Shown here: positions 8,004-16,849 of the stretch, piece by piece | How positions within the stretch are numbered: the stretch's first letter is position 1 | Layout of the letters: each line of letters begins with the position of its first letter | Origin: Desulfovibrio sp. TomC | GTDB taxonomy: Bacteria; Desulfobacterota; Desulfovibrionia; Desulfovibrionales; Desulfovibrionaceae | DNA length: 64,000 nt | Assembly: GCF_000801335.2 (NCBI RefSeq) | Contig: NZ_JSEH01000003.1 | Span: forward strand, 186,001 to 250,000 | Direction of reading: 5' to 3' | Translations under genes and position numbers: made by a program | The notes under the pieces: model-generated | Told to the model about the DNA's origin: nothing | Databases searched by the model: none | What the model saw: the letters and a program-made list of their open reading frames with translations, nothing else

Positions 8004-9881
8004 CTAGACCAGGGCCTTTGGCTTGCTGCCGCCCCGGCCTTCGGCTTCCAGTTCTTCCATGAGCGCGGCCAGTTCCTGGGATTGCCGGGCCAATTCGGCC
8101 ACGGTCCGGGAGGCCTCGGCCATGGCCCGGGCATTGGATTCGGAGATGGCGCTGACCGCGTCCACAGCCCGGTTGATCTCGTCGCTGGTGGCCGATTGTT
8201 CCTCGGCGGCCGTGGCGATGGAGCGCACCTGATCCGAGGCGTTTTCCACCAACCCCACGATCTGGGCCAGGGCTTCGCCGGCCTGGGCCGCCAGGGCGTT
8301 TGCCCGGGTGACCGCCCCGGCTGCGGCGTCCACGTTGCCCACATTGCGACTGGCCCCGGCCTGGATGCCCCGGATGGCGTCGCCCACTTCCTTGGTGGCG
8401 GTCATGGTTTTTTCGGCCAGCTTTCGCACCTCATCGGCCACGACGGCAAAGCCCCGGCCGGCGTCCCCGGCCCGGGCCGCCTCGATGGCGGCGTTTAAGG
8501 CCAGCAGATTGGTCTGGTCGGCGATGTCGGAAATGACGTTCATGACCGCGCCGATGTCCTGGGCCTGGCGGCCAAGCGTGTCCATGTCCGCCTTGAGTCC
8601 CGTGGCCTGTTCTTGGACCATGCCAATGGCCGTCACCACCTGGGTCACCACTTCGGCCCCTTCCACGGCCTTGGCTTTGGCCGCGTCGGTGGTGCCGGCG
8701 GCGTTGGAAGCGTTTTTGGCCACTTCAAGGACGGTGGCGTTCATCTCTTCCATGGCCGTGGCCGTCTCGGTCATGCGCCGGGACTGATCCTCGGCTCCCT
8801 GGCTCGACTCGGCGATGCGGTCCGACAGTTCCGCCGAGGCCGTTCCCACCACGGCCACCACCCCGCCCAGGCGATCCGCTGCCTGGATCAGGCCTTCGGC
8901 CTTGGCCCGTTCGGCCTTCTGGGTGGCTTCCTCGGCCAGCCGGGTGGCTGCGACAGCGGCCTGGGCCTTGTCTTCGGCCTCGGCTGTCTTGGCCGTAATG
9001 TCGTCCATGTTGGTGCGCAGGGTGGCCACCATGGTATTGAGCGCCGCCTGCATCCGGGCGGCTTCGTCGTTGCCGACGGCGTCCAGGCGCACGGACAGGT
9101 CGCCGGCGGCGCAGAGCATGGCCGCCTCGGTGGTCTGCCGGATGGGGCGGGTCACCGAGACCATGATCACAGCGCAGACCCCGATCAGAACAACCAGTCC
9201 CACGGCCACGCTGCCGACGATGGTGGTCAGGGCCGAGTTGATGCGGGCCTCGTTGTCGGCCCGGATGGCGGCCTTGGCCCGGTCCACGTTGTCGATATAG
9301 ATGCCGGTGCCAATCCACAGGTCCGTGCCCGGAATCATGGCGGCGTAGGCCAGCTTGGGCTGGTCGCCCTGGCCGGGCTTGGGGAAGATATACTCGATAA
9401 AGCCGCCGCCGGCCTTGGCTTTCTGGTGGAGTTCCCGCACGAAGTACACGTTGTTTTTGTCTTTGAGATCTCCCAGGTCCTTGCCCTGGTTGGCCTTGTT
9501 GGGCGGCAGGGCGACGTTGACCGTGTCCTTGTAGACAAAGAAGTAGCCGGATTTGTCGTCTTCAAAGCGGAAGGTGTCCACCATGGCCCGGATGGTTTCC
9601 AGGCGTTTTTCGGCTGACGTCTCGGTTTTGATGGCCGCAGCGATGGCCTCGGCCATGGCATTGGAGGCCACGGCGAGTTTGAGGCGCTCTCCGTCAAGCA
9701 TGAGCGTCTGGGCCGATTGCACCGTATGCTCTTCCAACCGATGCAGTTCCGTGGAAAAGGCCAGGACCATGCCGGCAGCAAACGCCGTGAACAGGACCAA
9801 CAGAAGAACGAAGCGCCAGGACAGGGAAAAACGTCGCAGGAGAGCAAGGACAACGCCGGAACCGGATGCAGTCGCAGTCAC
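8004..9881 (-). CDS. Methyl-accepting chemotaxis protein with Cache domain
   Basis: A 625-aa transmembrane chemoreceptor that passes ligand signals to CheA/CheW. Order: a membrane helix at about 19-41, a periplasmic Cache-type sensor (about 45-205, with the single-Cache block [11 protein letters not shown] and [20 protein letters not shown]), second helix at about 212-235, HAMP, then the cytoplasmic signalling domain with methylation helices and the hairpin tip [21 protein letters not shown]. There is no CheR-docking pentapeptide at the C-terminus. GTG at 9881 follows GGAGGTATCCC. Its ligand is unknown; this Cache type often binds small organic acids. It stands alone, with its own promoter. 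Confidence 0.94.
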   Translation of the reverse strand: MTATASGSGVVLALLRRFSLSWRFVLLLVLFTAFAAGMVLAFSTELHRLEEHTVQSAQTLMLDGERLKLAVASNAMAEAIAAAIKTETSAEKRLETIRAMVDTFRFEDDKSGYFFVYKDTVNVALPPNKANQGKDLGDLKDKNNVYFVRELHQKAKAGGGFIEYIFPKPGQGDQPKLAYAAMIPGTDLWIGTGIYIDNVDRAKAAIRADNEARINSALTTIVGSVAVGLVVLIGVCAVIMVSVTRPIRQTTEAAMLCAAGDLSVRLDAVGNDEAARMQAALNTMVATLRTNMDDITAKTAEAEDKAQAAVAATRLAEEATQKAERAKAEGLIQAADRLGGVVAVVGTASAELSDRIAESSQGAEDQSRRMTETATAMEEMNATVLEVAKNASNAAGTTDAAKAKAVEGAEVVTQVVTAIGMVQEQATGLKADMDTLGRQAQDIGAVMNVISDIADQTNLLALNAAIEAARAGDAGRGFAVVADEVRKLAEKTMTATKEVGDAIRGIQAGASRNVGNVDAAAGAVTRANALAAQAGEALAQIVGLVENASDQVRSIATAAEEQSATSDEINRAVDAVSAISESNARAMAEASRTVAELARQSQELAALMEELEAEGRGGSKPKALV

Positions 9882-9936
9882 GGGATACCTCCGCCAACAG
9901 GTTGCAGGCCAGGGGACTTTTGCGGGAATTAACCAA

Positions 9937-9965
9937 ATAGTAAAATATTATCCAAAGGCAATCAA
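9937..9965 (-). promoter_or_regulatory. Sigma-70-type promoter of the chemoreceptor gene
   Basis: On the minus strand TTGATT (9960-9965) and TACTAT (9937-9942) are 17 bp apart, in a locally AT-rich stretch 56 bp upstream of the GTG start. This is one of the best consensus-like promoters in the window. Confidence 0.6.
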
Positions 9966-10035
9966 CAGGGATGCGAAAATACTTGCAGCGTCCGGTGGTT
10001 GGCGTTGAATGTGGTTTGGGCTGTTATGCAGGCCC

Positions 10036-10169
10036 AAAAAGCAGCCCCCGCCGGGGGAGGCGGGGGCTTTTGAAGGAGGGAGGAGAGAATCGGTACTTTG
10101 TCGGCCCCGGATGGTGCTTCCGGGAGCAGACTTGGCGACGGTGGGGCTTGAGGGGAAGCCTCTTCCGTC
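10036..10169 (-). ncRNA. Candidate C-rich small RNA, tandem unit 1
   Basis: Predicted transcript of about 134 nt. From 5' to 3' on the minus strand it has a hairpin GGCTT-CCCCTC-AAGCC (10145-10160), a single-stranded CTCTCCTCCCTCCTT tract (10073-10087), and a terminator with 9-bp stem GCCCCCGCC / GGCGGGGGC (10044-10067) followed by T5 (10036-10040). The C-rich loop and tract are complementary to Shine-Dalgarno sequences. It shares layout, loop sequence and promoter box with two neighbours, while stems differ. No protein gene fits the tract. Start is estimated from the -10-like box at 10176-10181. Confidence 0.55.
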
Positions 10170-10175
10170 ACTGTA

Positions 10176-10204
10176 CAGATAAGACCCGATTATGAAACGG
10201 GCAT
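10176..10204 (-). promoter_or_regulatory. Shared promoter-like box, unit 1
   Basis: Read on the minus strand: ATGCCCG, TTTCA, CGGG, then TATCTG as a -10-like hexamer 11 bp after TTTCA. CCCG and CGGG form an inverted repeat. The same box recurs at 10389-10417 and 10632-10660. There is no TTGACA-like -35, so an activator or alternative sigma factor is implied. Confidence 0.45.
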
Positions 10205-10236
10205 GGATGGCGCATGAACTTTGCGCTGGAGTCGGC

Positions 10237-10382
10237 AAAACAAAATCCCCGCCGGGGAGCGGGGATTTTGTTTTCGAGGAGGGAGGAGAGATTGTCTGGG
10301 CCGCTTGCGGGAGGGGGACCGCTTCGGGCTTTGGGTTATACGTTGCCAAGGGCGGGCGGCTGAGGGGGAACCGCCTTTCGTT
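10237..10382 (-). ncRNA. Candidate C-rich small RNA, tandem unit 2
   Basis: Predicted transcript of about 146 nt. It has two C-loop hairpins, GGCGG / CCGCC around TTCCCCCTCAG (10355-10375) and GCGG / CCGC around TCCCCCTC (10307-10322), then CTCTCCTCCCTCCTC, then a perfect 16-bp terminator stem (10237-10252 with 10259-10274) ending in a TTTTGTTTT tract. The terminator loop is the same TCCCCG as in units 1 and 3, although the stems differ in sequence. Confidence 0.55.
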
Positions 10383-10388
10383 GGGGAG

Positions 10389-10417
10389 AATGTAAAGCCG
10401 GCCCATGAAACGGCGAT
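10389..10417 (-). promoter_or_regulatory. Shared promoter-like box, unit 2
   Basis: Minus strand: ATCGCCG, TTTCA, CCGGC, then TACATT at 10389-10394, with the same 11-bp spacing from TTTCA as in the other units. The inverted repeat is here GCCG / CGGC, a paired change relative to units 1 and 3. Confidence 0.45.
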
Positions 10418-10465
10418 GGCGGCTGCATGAATTCTGGTTAGGAATTGTTTTTTGCGCTGCTCCCT

Positions 10466-10625
10466 AAAAAGGAAGCCCTCGCCGGGGAGCGAGGGCTTCG
10501 TCAAGGAGGGGGAGAGCGTCCTTGGGACCGCCTGGGGATGGGAGGGGCCATCTGATCCGGCGAAACAAGGCAGAGGGTTCGTTTTGTGTGTCTTTTGGTC
10601 CGAACGGGCCGTTGCCTCATTCGTT
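10466..10625 (-). ncRNA. Candidate C-rich small RNA, tandem unit 3
   Basis: Predicted transcript of about 160 nt. It has the hairpin GATGG-CCCCTC-CATC type (10537-10552, loop identical to unit 1), a C-rich tract CTCCCCCTCCTT (10504-10515), and an 11-bp terminator stem GAAGCCCTCGC / GCGAGGGCTTC (10472-10499) followed by T5 (10466-10470). On the plus strand the same hairpin is not followed by T residues, which fixes the likely direction of transcription as minus. Confidence 0.55.
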
Positions 10626-10631
10626 GGTTAC

Positions 10632-10660
10632 TCTATAGGACCCGGAGGTGAAGCGGGAAT
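10632..10660 (-). promoter_or_regulatory. Shared promoter-like box, unit 3
   Basis: Minus strand: ATTCCCG, CTTCA, CCGGG, then TATAGA at 10632-10637, 11 bp after CTTCA. It lies just after the end of the upstream histidine-kinase gene. Confidence 0.45.
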
Positions 10661-10681
10661 GTCCACAAAATGAACGAAAAT

Positions 10682-12061
10682 TTAATTTTTGGCCCGGCCG
10701 GCCGGGAAGGCCAGGGTGACCCGCAGGCCCGGGACATTGTCGGACAGGCGAAGTTCGGCCTGATGCAGTCCGGCCGCCGCCGCCACCAGCGACAGCCCAA
10801 GCCCGCTGCCCGGCGTATTGCGGCTTGATTCCAGGCGGGTGAAGCGTTCCAGCACCAGTTCGCGGTGCTCGGCCGGGATGCCGGGACCGGTGTCGGCCAC
10901 CGAGAGTTCCGCTCCGGTCGGGCTGGCCTTGAGGGTCAGGCTCACCGTGCCGCCGGCCGGGGTATATTTGACGGCGTTGTCGAGGAGATTGGCCAGGGCC
11001 TGGGAGAGCAGATGGCGGTTGCCGGGCACGGTGACCCCGGGGTCCAGGGCCAGGGCGAAGGCCAAGCCCGCTTCCTCGGCCACCGGCTCGTAGAGTTCGC
11101 CGGCGTCGGCGGCCAGCTGGGTCAGGTCGATGTCGGTGAAATCCTGGCGGCGCGCCCCGGATTCGGCCTGGGCGATGGTGAGCAGGGCATTGAAGGTCTG
11201 CAGCAGCCCGTCAATCTCGGCAATGGTGTGTTCCAGGACCTCGCGGTAGCCCTCGGGACTCTGGTTGCCGGTCAAGGACATCTCCAGGCCCGAGCGGATG
11301 CGGTTTAAGGGGCCGCGCAGGTCGTGGGCGATGTTGTTCGATACCTGTTTGACGCCTTCCATAAGCCGGCTGATCTGGTCGAGCATGGCGTTTAAGTTCT
11401 CGGCCAGCCGGTCGAATTCGTCGCCGGCCCCCCGGGTGGGGATGCGCCGGCTTAAGTCGCCGTTCATGATCTCGCGGCTGGCCTTGGTGATGACGTCAAT
11501 GCGCTTGAGCATCCAGCGGCTGGTCAGCACGCCGCCGGCCCCGCTCAGGACAACGGTCAGGAGCAGGCCCCAGAACAGGGAATCGATAATAAGCCGCTCC
11601 ACCTTGACCCGCTCGGACACGTCGCGTCCGACCACCAGATGAAAATTGCCCGGCAACAGGAAATAGCGCATCCGCACCCGGCGCGGCTCGTAATTTTCCG
11701 TATCCTCCAGGGTGGCGTCAAACCAGCCCGAGCCGGTGTCCTTGAATTTGGGCCATTCGGGCAGGTTGCCGGCCAGGGGATTGAATTTCCAGTCGGTGAG
11801 CAGATAGACGCTCGATCCGGCCTTGTCCTTGGCCACCCGCGATTTGATGACCCGGATGAGGCCGGTCAGGCCCAGCTGGCTGTATTGCTCGGCCAGGCCC
11901 TGGATCTCGGCGTTGATCGTCTCGTCGGTCTGGCGTTCCATGAAGCCGGCCGTGGAGGTGTAAATAAACCACAACAGCACCAGCACCGACAGGCCGAAGG
12001 CGGCCATGTGCAGGATGGACAGGCGAAGGGTGGAGGAGCGCAGGAGTTTAGTTGGGATCAC
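10682..12061 (-). CDS. Sensor histidine kinase (OmpR-partner type)
   Basis: A 459-aa membrane sensor kinase. Two membrane helices (about 15-37 and 148-170) flank a periplasmic sensor of about 110 residues that resembles no named domain by eye. HAMP follows, then HisKA with the phospho-His in NNIAHDLRGPLNR, then the HATPase domain with N box LANLLDNAVKY, G1 DTGPGIP and G2 GSGLGLSL. The start overlaps the end of the response-regulator gene by 14 bp, so the pair is translationally coupled and cognate. The trigger is unknown. The tandem small-RNA candidates lie directly downstream. Confidence 0.93.
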   Translation of the reverse strand: MIPTKLLRSSTLRLSILHMAAFGLSVLVLLWFIYTSTAGFMERQTDETINAEIQGLAEQYSQLGLTGLIRVIKSRVAKDKAGSSVYLLTDWKFNPLAGNLPEWPKFKDTGSGWFDATLEDTENYEPRRVRMRYFLLPGNFHLVVGRDVSERVKVERLIIDSLFWGLLLTVVLSGAGGVLTSRWMLKRIDVITKASREIMNGDLSRRIPTRGAGDEFDRLAENLNAMLDQISRLMEGVKQVSNNIAHDLRGPLNRIRSGLEMSLTGNQSPEGYREVLEHTIAEIDGLLQTFNALLTIAQAESGARRQDFTDIDLTQLAADAGELYEPVAEEAGLAFALALDPGVTVPGNRHLLSQALANLLDNAVKYTPAGGTVSLTLKASPTGAELSVADTGPGIPAEHRELVLERFTRLESSRNTPGSGLGLSLVAAAAGLHQAELRLSDNVPGLRVTLAFPAGRAKN

Positions 12062-12725
12062 GCAGACTGTACCCGGCGCCGCGAATGGTGGAGAGCAGGG
12101 GCTTGTCGTGGCCCTTGTCGATCTTGTGCCGCAGGCGGCTTATGTGGACGTCGATGACGTTGGTCTGGGGGTCAAAGGAATAGTCCCAGACGTTTTCGAG
12201 CAACATGGTGCGGGTGACCACATGGCCGGCATGGCGCATGAGGTATTCCAGCAGGGAAAATTCCTTGGGCTTGAGTTCGATGGCCTGGCCGGCCCGGCGC
12301 ACCGAGCGCCCCACCAGGTCCATTTCCAGATCAGCCACCTTGAGGATGGTGTCCGGGGCGTCGGAGCGCCCCCGGCGCAGGAGCGCCTCCAGCCGGGCCA
12401 GCAGTTCGGCAAAGGCGTAGGGCTTGACCAGATAATCGTCGCCCCCGGCCTTGAGGCCCTTGACCCGGTCGTCCACGTCGCCCAGGGCCGAGAGGATGAG
12501 CACCGGGGTCTGGTTGCCGGCCGAGCGCATGGTTTTGACAATGGTCAGGCCGTCAACGCCGGGCAGCATCCGGTCCACCACCACGGCGTCGTAGGTTTCG
12601 GCCGCCACCCGGTACAGGGCCTCGCGTCCGTCGGCCACATGGTCCACCACATAGCCGGATTCCTTGAGGCCTTTGACCATGTAGGCAGCAGCGTCCAGGT
12701 CGTCTTCAACAATGAGCACTCGCAT
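12048..12725 (-). CDS. OmpR/PhoB-type response regulator
   Basis: A 225-aa two-domain regulator. Receiver 1-115: acidic pair in LIVEDD, phospho-acceptor Asp in AVVVDRMLPGVDG, and Lys in LVKPYAFAEL. The winged-helix DNA-binding domain (about 128-222) has LTPKEF-like LKPKEFSLLEYLM, then NVIDVHISRLRHKID and IRGAGYSL. ATG at 12725 follows GGAGTCCGCT; the longer opening upstream lacks support. It is followed with overlap by its cognate kinase and preceded by a hybrid kinase gene 47 bp away on the same strand. Confidence 0.95.
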   Translation of the reverse strand: MRVLIVEDDLDAAAYMVKGLKESGYVVDHVADGREALYRVAAETYDAVVVDRMLPGVDGLTIVKTMRSAGNQTPVLILSALGDVDDRVKGLKAGGDDYLVKPYAFAELLARLEALLRRGRSDAPDTILKVADLEMDLVGRSVRRAGQAIELKPKEFSLLEYLMRHAGHVVTRTMLLENVWDYSFDPQTNVIDVHISRLRHKIDKGHDKPLLSTIRGAGYSLRDPN

Positions 12726-12772
12726 AGCGGACTCCTTGGCGGACAGCGGCCAGGGCCGGTCCGTCGGGCTGG

Positions 12773-15253
12773 TCATCTGGCGGCAATACGCTCCAGGGCC
12801 GCATCGAGTTCGTTCATGTCGATGGGTTTGGGCACATAGTCGTCAAAGCCGGCTTCGAGCATTTGTTCGCGGTAGCCTTTGATGGCATGGGCGGTCAGGG
12901 CGATCACTGCCGTTTGGGCAGCCTCGCCGAAGGTCTCGACATTGCGCAGACGGCGCAACGTTTCCGGGCCGCTTAACCCCGGCATCTCGACATCCATGAG
13001 GACGCAGTGAAAAGGCGTCGTGGACAGCAGATCCAGGGCGGCCTGGCCGGAGTCGACGGCGGTGACCGTATGGCCGCGCCGTTCGAGCAACCGTTTGGCC
13101 ACAAGCTGGTTGATGAGGTTGTCCTCCACCAGCAAAATGGACATCGGCGTCGTCGTTTTCGTGCCCAGCGACTTGGCCGGCGTCTTCTGGGCCGGAGCCG
13201 GCTGGGCGGGGGGAATTTCAAACACAGCGGTAAAAAAGAAGGTGCTGCCCAGGTCGGGTTCGGATTCGACCCAGAGGCGTCCGCCCATGAGGTTGACGAG
13301 ATTGCTGCTGATGGACAGCCCAAGGCCGGTGCCGCCGGCTCCGCGGTTGAGGCTGGCGTCGAGTTGGGTGAAATATTCAAAGATTCGCGCGTGTTTCTCG
13401 CGGGGGATGCCGATGCCGTCGTCGGCTACGGAAAAAAGCAGGGTCATCGACGGGGTTTTGGGGTCGGACACGGGGCAGTGAATGGCCGGAGCCGGTTGGA
13501 CGAGTACCCGCACCGTCCCGTTCTTGGTAAATTTGAGTCCGTTGGAAACAAGGTTGGCTACGATCTGGGCCAGCCGCCCGGGGTCGCCGATAAGGATCTC
13601 GGGGACGTCCGGGGATACGACAACTTCCAGGGTGTTGTCGTGGCGGGCGGCCAGGCCGCTATAGAGCCGCGCGCACACGCCCATGGTGTCGCGCAGGGCA
13701 AATTGGGTGCGTCCAAGCTCCATGCGCCCGGCTTCTATCCGCGAAAAGTCAAGGATGTCATTGATGATTTCCAGCAGGTTGACGGCGGACTGGCGGGCCA
13801 GATCGAGGTAGTCGCGCTGTTCCGGAGTCAGCTCAGTGCTCATGGCCAGTTCGATCATGCCCATGATGCCGTTCATGGGGGTGCGGATTTCGTGGCTCAT
13901 GGTGGCCAGGAACTGGGATTTGGTGCGGTTGGCGGTTTCCGCCGCCTCCATGGCCCGGGTGAGGCGCTCGCGGGTGCGCATAAGCTCGGTCACATCGACC
14001 ATGGCCTCGATGATGCTGGTCGTGCCGGGCAGGCGCCGGGCAGTCTTGTACATGATCCGTTCGCCGTTTAAGGTCTTTATGGCGCATTCCCGTTCGCGCA
14101 CGATGCCTGAGGCGGCGGCCACGACCGGGCAGGAGTCCTTGTTGCAGAGATAGTCCTTGCAGGACGCTCCCCGGGCCTTGGGACCAAAGAGGCGTTCGGC
14201 CGCCGGATTCTGGTATTCGAGGATGCGGTCGCCGTTTTCGGCCAGCCGCACCTTGACGATGGGGATGGGGGCGCTGTCCAGCACCATGTCCAGGTCGCGT
14301 CGGCTCTGGACGCTCTCGGTGACGTCGAGGACCAGTCCCTGGACGGCGGCGACCTGGCCGGCGGCATCGCGGGTGAACTGGATGCGGTTGGTCACGTGGC
14401 GGGTCTGGCCGCTTTGGGTCAGGAGGCGGTAGTCCAGGGCAAAGGCGTCGCGGCCGGAGGCGGCGTATTCGCCCATGGTCGTCTCGACCCGCTGCCGGTC
14501 GTCGGGGTGGATCAGATTCTTGGGGGAAAGAGCTCCGGAGAGCAGGGCCTCGCGGGAAAAGCCGAACCGCGTGATGTTTGACGAGACAAAGGACACCGGT
14601 CCGGGTTCGCCGTCGATGACGGGATAGCGGATGAGATAGGCCGGGCTGGCCTCCAGGATGAGGCTGGCCTGACGCATGGCGTCGTCTGCTTCACAGCGGG
14701 TGGTGACGTCGGTAGCCATCATGCGAAGGGTCGTTTCTGTTTGGCCCTGGCCGGGATCGGACCACGGCTCGACCGTCAACTCGGCGCTCAAACGGCTGCC
14801 GTCACGCCGGGTCAGGCGTACTTCCAAGGTCTGGGGCCGGCCGGTTTCCTGGGTACGACGCAAAGCGGTATGAAAGGCCGCCTGATCCGAGCGGGCCACG
14901 CGCACCACAAAGGGTTTGCCAAGCAGCTCGTTTCGGGGAATGCCGAGCATGGTCGAACCCTTGAGGTTGGCCGCGAGGATCACGCCCCGCAGGTCCAGCG
15001 TGAAGTAGCCGGCCGGGGCGAAATCGAAGAGATTGGCATACCGGTCGCGGGTCTCGGCCAGTTCGGCCTGGGTGCGGCGCAATTCGTCGTTTTGCAGTTC
15101 CAGCTCGATCTGGTTGACCCGGAGTTCATGGATGATCCGGGCCAAGTCCGCGACAGACAACTGTCCCAGTTCCTCCTCTGGCGACTGGGCGATCAGGGAT
15201 TCGGCCTTACGGCGCAGGGCGGTGGTCGGCGCATCGGGTGCGGGATCTTTCAT
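12773..15253 (-). CDS. Hybrid PAS histidine kinase with receiver domain
   Basis: An 826-aa soluble hybrid kinase. A helical N-terminus (about 15-75) leads to PAS 1 ([13 protein letters not shown]), PAS 2 (about 200-310) and a third PAS (about 315-430) that contains a cysteine-rich stretch, [11 protein letters not shown]. HisKA follows with [18 protein letters not shown], then HATPase with [12 protein letters not shown] and GTGLGLSIS, and a C-terminal receiver with LVEDNLINQ, Asp in [10 protein letters not shown] and VPKPI. No membrane segments are seen, so it senses internally. ATG at 15253 follows GGAAGTCCGACA; TTG at 15325 is the alternative. It lies upstream of an OmpR-type pair and may feed into it. 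Confidence 0.93.
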   Translation of the reverse strand: MKDPAPDAPTTALRRKAESLIAQSPEEELGQLSVADLARIIHELRVNQIELELQNDELRRTQAELAETRDRYANLFDFAPAGYFTLDLRGVILAANLKGSTMLGIPRNELLGKPFVVRVARSDQAAFHTALRRTQETGRPQTLEVRLTRRDGSRLSAELTVEPWSDPGQGQTETTLRMMATDVTTRCEADDAMRQASLILEASPAYLIRYPVIDGEPGPVSFVSSNITRFGFSREALLSGALSPKNLIHPDDRQRVETTMGEYAASGRDAFALDYRLLTQSGQTRHVTNRIQFTRDAAGQVAAVQGLVLDVTESVQSRRDLDMVLDSAPIPIVKVRLAENGDRILEYQNPAAERLFGPKARGASCKDYLCNKDSCPVVAAASGIVRERECAIKTLNGERIMYKTARRLPGTTSIIEAMVDVTELMRTRERLTRAMEAAETANRTKSQFLATMSHEIRTPMNGIMGMIELAMSTELTPEQRDYLDLARQSAVNLLEIINDILDFSRIEAGRMELGRTQFALRDTMGVCARLYSGLAARHDNTLEVVVSPDVPEILIGDPGRLAQIVANLVSNGLKFTKNGTVRVLVQPAPAIHCPVSDPKTPSMTLLFSVADDGIGIPREKHARIFEYFTQLDASLNRGAGGTGLGLSISSNLVNLMGGRLWVESEPDLGSTFFFTAVFEIPPAQPAPAQKTPAKSLGTKTTTPMSILLVEDNLINQLVAKRLLERRGHTVTAVDSGQAALDLLSTTPFHCVLMDVEMPGLSGPETLRRLRNVETFGEAAQTAVIALTAHAIKGYREQMLEAGFDDYVPKPIDMNELDAALERIAAR

Positions 15254-15449
15254 TGTCGGACTTCCAGGGCCGGACGAGGGCCGGGAACTCCCCGGCGAAC
15301 CATACTTGCCCAGGCTATATGACAACAGGCGCAGCTTGGAAAGGGGGGCGGGCCGGCCCGGGTCGCGGCGGGATCGGATGGAAGGCAGGATGGCGACGCC
15401 GGTCGCGGCGTCAGGACTGGCGGCAGCGAGCGGTTTCTTTTTGGGCGCA

Positions 15450-15479
15450 TTGCGGGTATGGCCGGAAAGCGCGTATGCT
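15450..15479 (+). promoter_or_regulatory. Candidate promoter of the binding-protein gene
   Basis: TTGCGG (15450-15455) and TATGCT (15474-15479) are 18 bp apart, 44 bp before the ATG of the binding-protein gene, within the 269-bp divergent interval 15254-15522. Only moderate consensus match. Confidence 0.4.
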
Positions 15480-15522
15480 GCACACCACGCCCGGCCCGTT
15501 TCGCCGGGACCAAGGAGCCGAT

Positions 15523-16812
15523 ATGGATGGTCATGGGAAGAGTATTTTCAGTCGCGTCGGCGTGTTGTGGTCGGGTGGCTTCGTCCTGGCCGGCTGCCTG
15601 TTCCTGCTTGCCTTGACGGCGGGGACGGCGCTGGCCCAGAAAGCCGGGCCGATGACCTTTGGCGTGTTGTTGCCGGCGACGGGTTCCCTGGCCGAGTCGG
15701 GCAAGACGTCCCGGGCCGCCCTGGATCTGGCCCAGGCCGACATCAATGCCTATCTGGCCGCTTCGGGCCAGAGCGGGCAGGCGACATTTCTTTTTGAGAA
15801 CACAGGCAGCAATCCCGAGCAGGCCCTGGAAAAATTGAAATCCCTGGCCGGGCGGGGCGTGCGGGTGGTCATCGGCCCCTTCTCCGACGACGAGGCCGAG
15901 GCCTGCCTGGAATTTGCCGATAAAAACAATATCCTGCTCATCAGCCAGGGCAGTTCCGGGCCTTTCCTGTCGAAAAAGGGGGACAACCTCTTTCGCCTTT
16001 CGCCGTCGGACACCTATCAGGCCGAGGCGGTCACCGGGCTCATGCGTCAGGAAGGGGCCACGGCCATTGTGCCCTTGTGGCGGGGCGACCGGTTTGGCGA
16101 CGACATGACGGTGCATGTCAAGGCCCGGTTCAAGCAGCTTGGCGGCGAGGCCCTGCCCGGCAGCCGGTATGCGGCCGACCGCAAGGATTTCGCGCCCATC
16201 CTGGATGATCTGGCCAAACAGGTGGCCCAGGCCCAGCACAGCGGCAAATCCCCCAAGGTGGCCATCTATTTTGCTGGCGGCGAAGAGATCGTGCCCATTT
16301 TAAAGGCGGTGGCCAAGCGGCCCGAGCTGGCCGGGCTTTCTTGGTACGGTTCCAGCGCCACGGCCATGCTCGACGTCATTGCCAAGGACCCGGAGAGTGC
16401 GGCGGCGGCCATGAAGACCCGGCTGTCCAGCCCGCGCTACGGCGAGGGCGGGGCCAATGTCTACGGGCAGGTGGAGCGTCGCATCCAGGACAAGACCGAC
16501 ACCTTCCCCGACACCCAGAGCGTTGTGGCTTACGATGCCGCCTGGGCGGCCTTCTTCACGGCCCAGTGGGTCGGCGGGACCACGGATTTCGCCCGGTTCA
16601 AACAGGGGTTCGTTACGACCTGCGAGCGCATGTACGGGGCAACGGGCTGGCTGGCCTTAAACGAGCACGGCGATCGCCGTGAGGACTGGGATTTCGATTT
16701 CTGGGTGCTCAAAAATGACGGCGGCAAGTATTTCTGGGAAAAATCCGCCCGCTACCAGTTCGAGCCGGGCACGGCCAAGGAACTGTTTATCAGCTCCGGC
16801 CAGCCGAAATAG
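15523..16812 (+). CDS. Periplasmic amino-acid-type ABC substrate-binding protein
   Basis: A 429-aa exported protein of the type I periplasmic binding fold (Leu/Ile/Val-binding, ANF-receptor-like). A signal peptide occupies about residues 1-38, with hydrophobic core LAGCLFLLALTAG and an AxA site (TALA-QKAG). The mature part opens with MTFGVLLPATGSLAESGK and shows VRVVIGPFSDDEAEA and ILLISQGSS, typical of the family. ATG at 15523 follows AAGGAGCCGAT. No permease or ATPase genes are beside it. It is convergent with a Cache histidine kinase gene 37 bp away. It may supply a transporter encoded elsewhere or act as a sensory binding protein. Confidence 0.88.
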   Translation: MDGHGKSIFSRVGVLWSGGFVLAGCLFLLALTAGTALAQKAGPMTFGVLLPATGSLAESGKTSRAALDLAQADINAYLAASGQSGQATFLFENTGSNPEQALEKLKSLAGRGVRVVIGPFSDDEAEACLEFADKNNILLISQGSSGPFLSKKGDNLFRLSPSDTYQAEAVTGLMRQEGATAIVPLWRGDRFGDDMTVHVKARFKQLGGEALPGSRYAADRKDFAPILDDLAKQVAQAQHSGKSPKVAIYFAGGEEIVPILKAVAKRPELAGLSWYGSSATAMLDVIAKDPESAAAAMKTRLSSPRYGEGGANVYGQVERRIQDKTDTFPDTQSVVAYDAAWAAFFTAQWVGGTTDFARFKQGFVTTCERMYGATGWLALNEHGDRREDWDFDFWVLKNDGGKYFWEKSARYQFEPGTAKELFISSGQPK

Positions 16813-16849
16813 CCGGCGACACTGTCCCGCCAAATGACGACGGCCTGCT

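Noticed and set aside
10036-10660. Plus-strand CsrB/RsmX-like RNA with GGA-rich loops
   Set aside because: The plus strand shows GGGGA loops, but unit 3 has no T tract on that strand and the promoter boxes read on the minus strand. Not fully excluded.
15254-15325. Upstream TTG start giving the hybrid kinase 24 extra residues
   Set aside because: No ribosome-binding site before the TTG, the added residues are Ser/Gly/Pro-rich, and ATG at 15253 has GGAAG at good distance.
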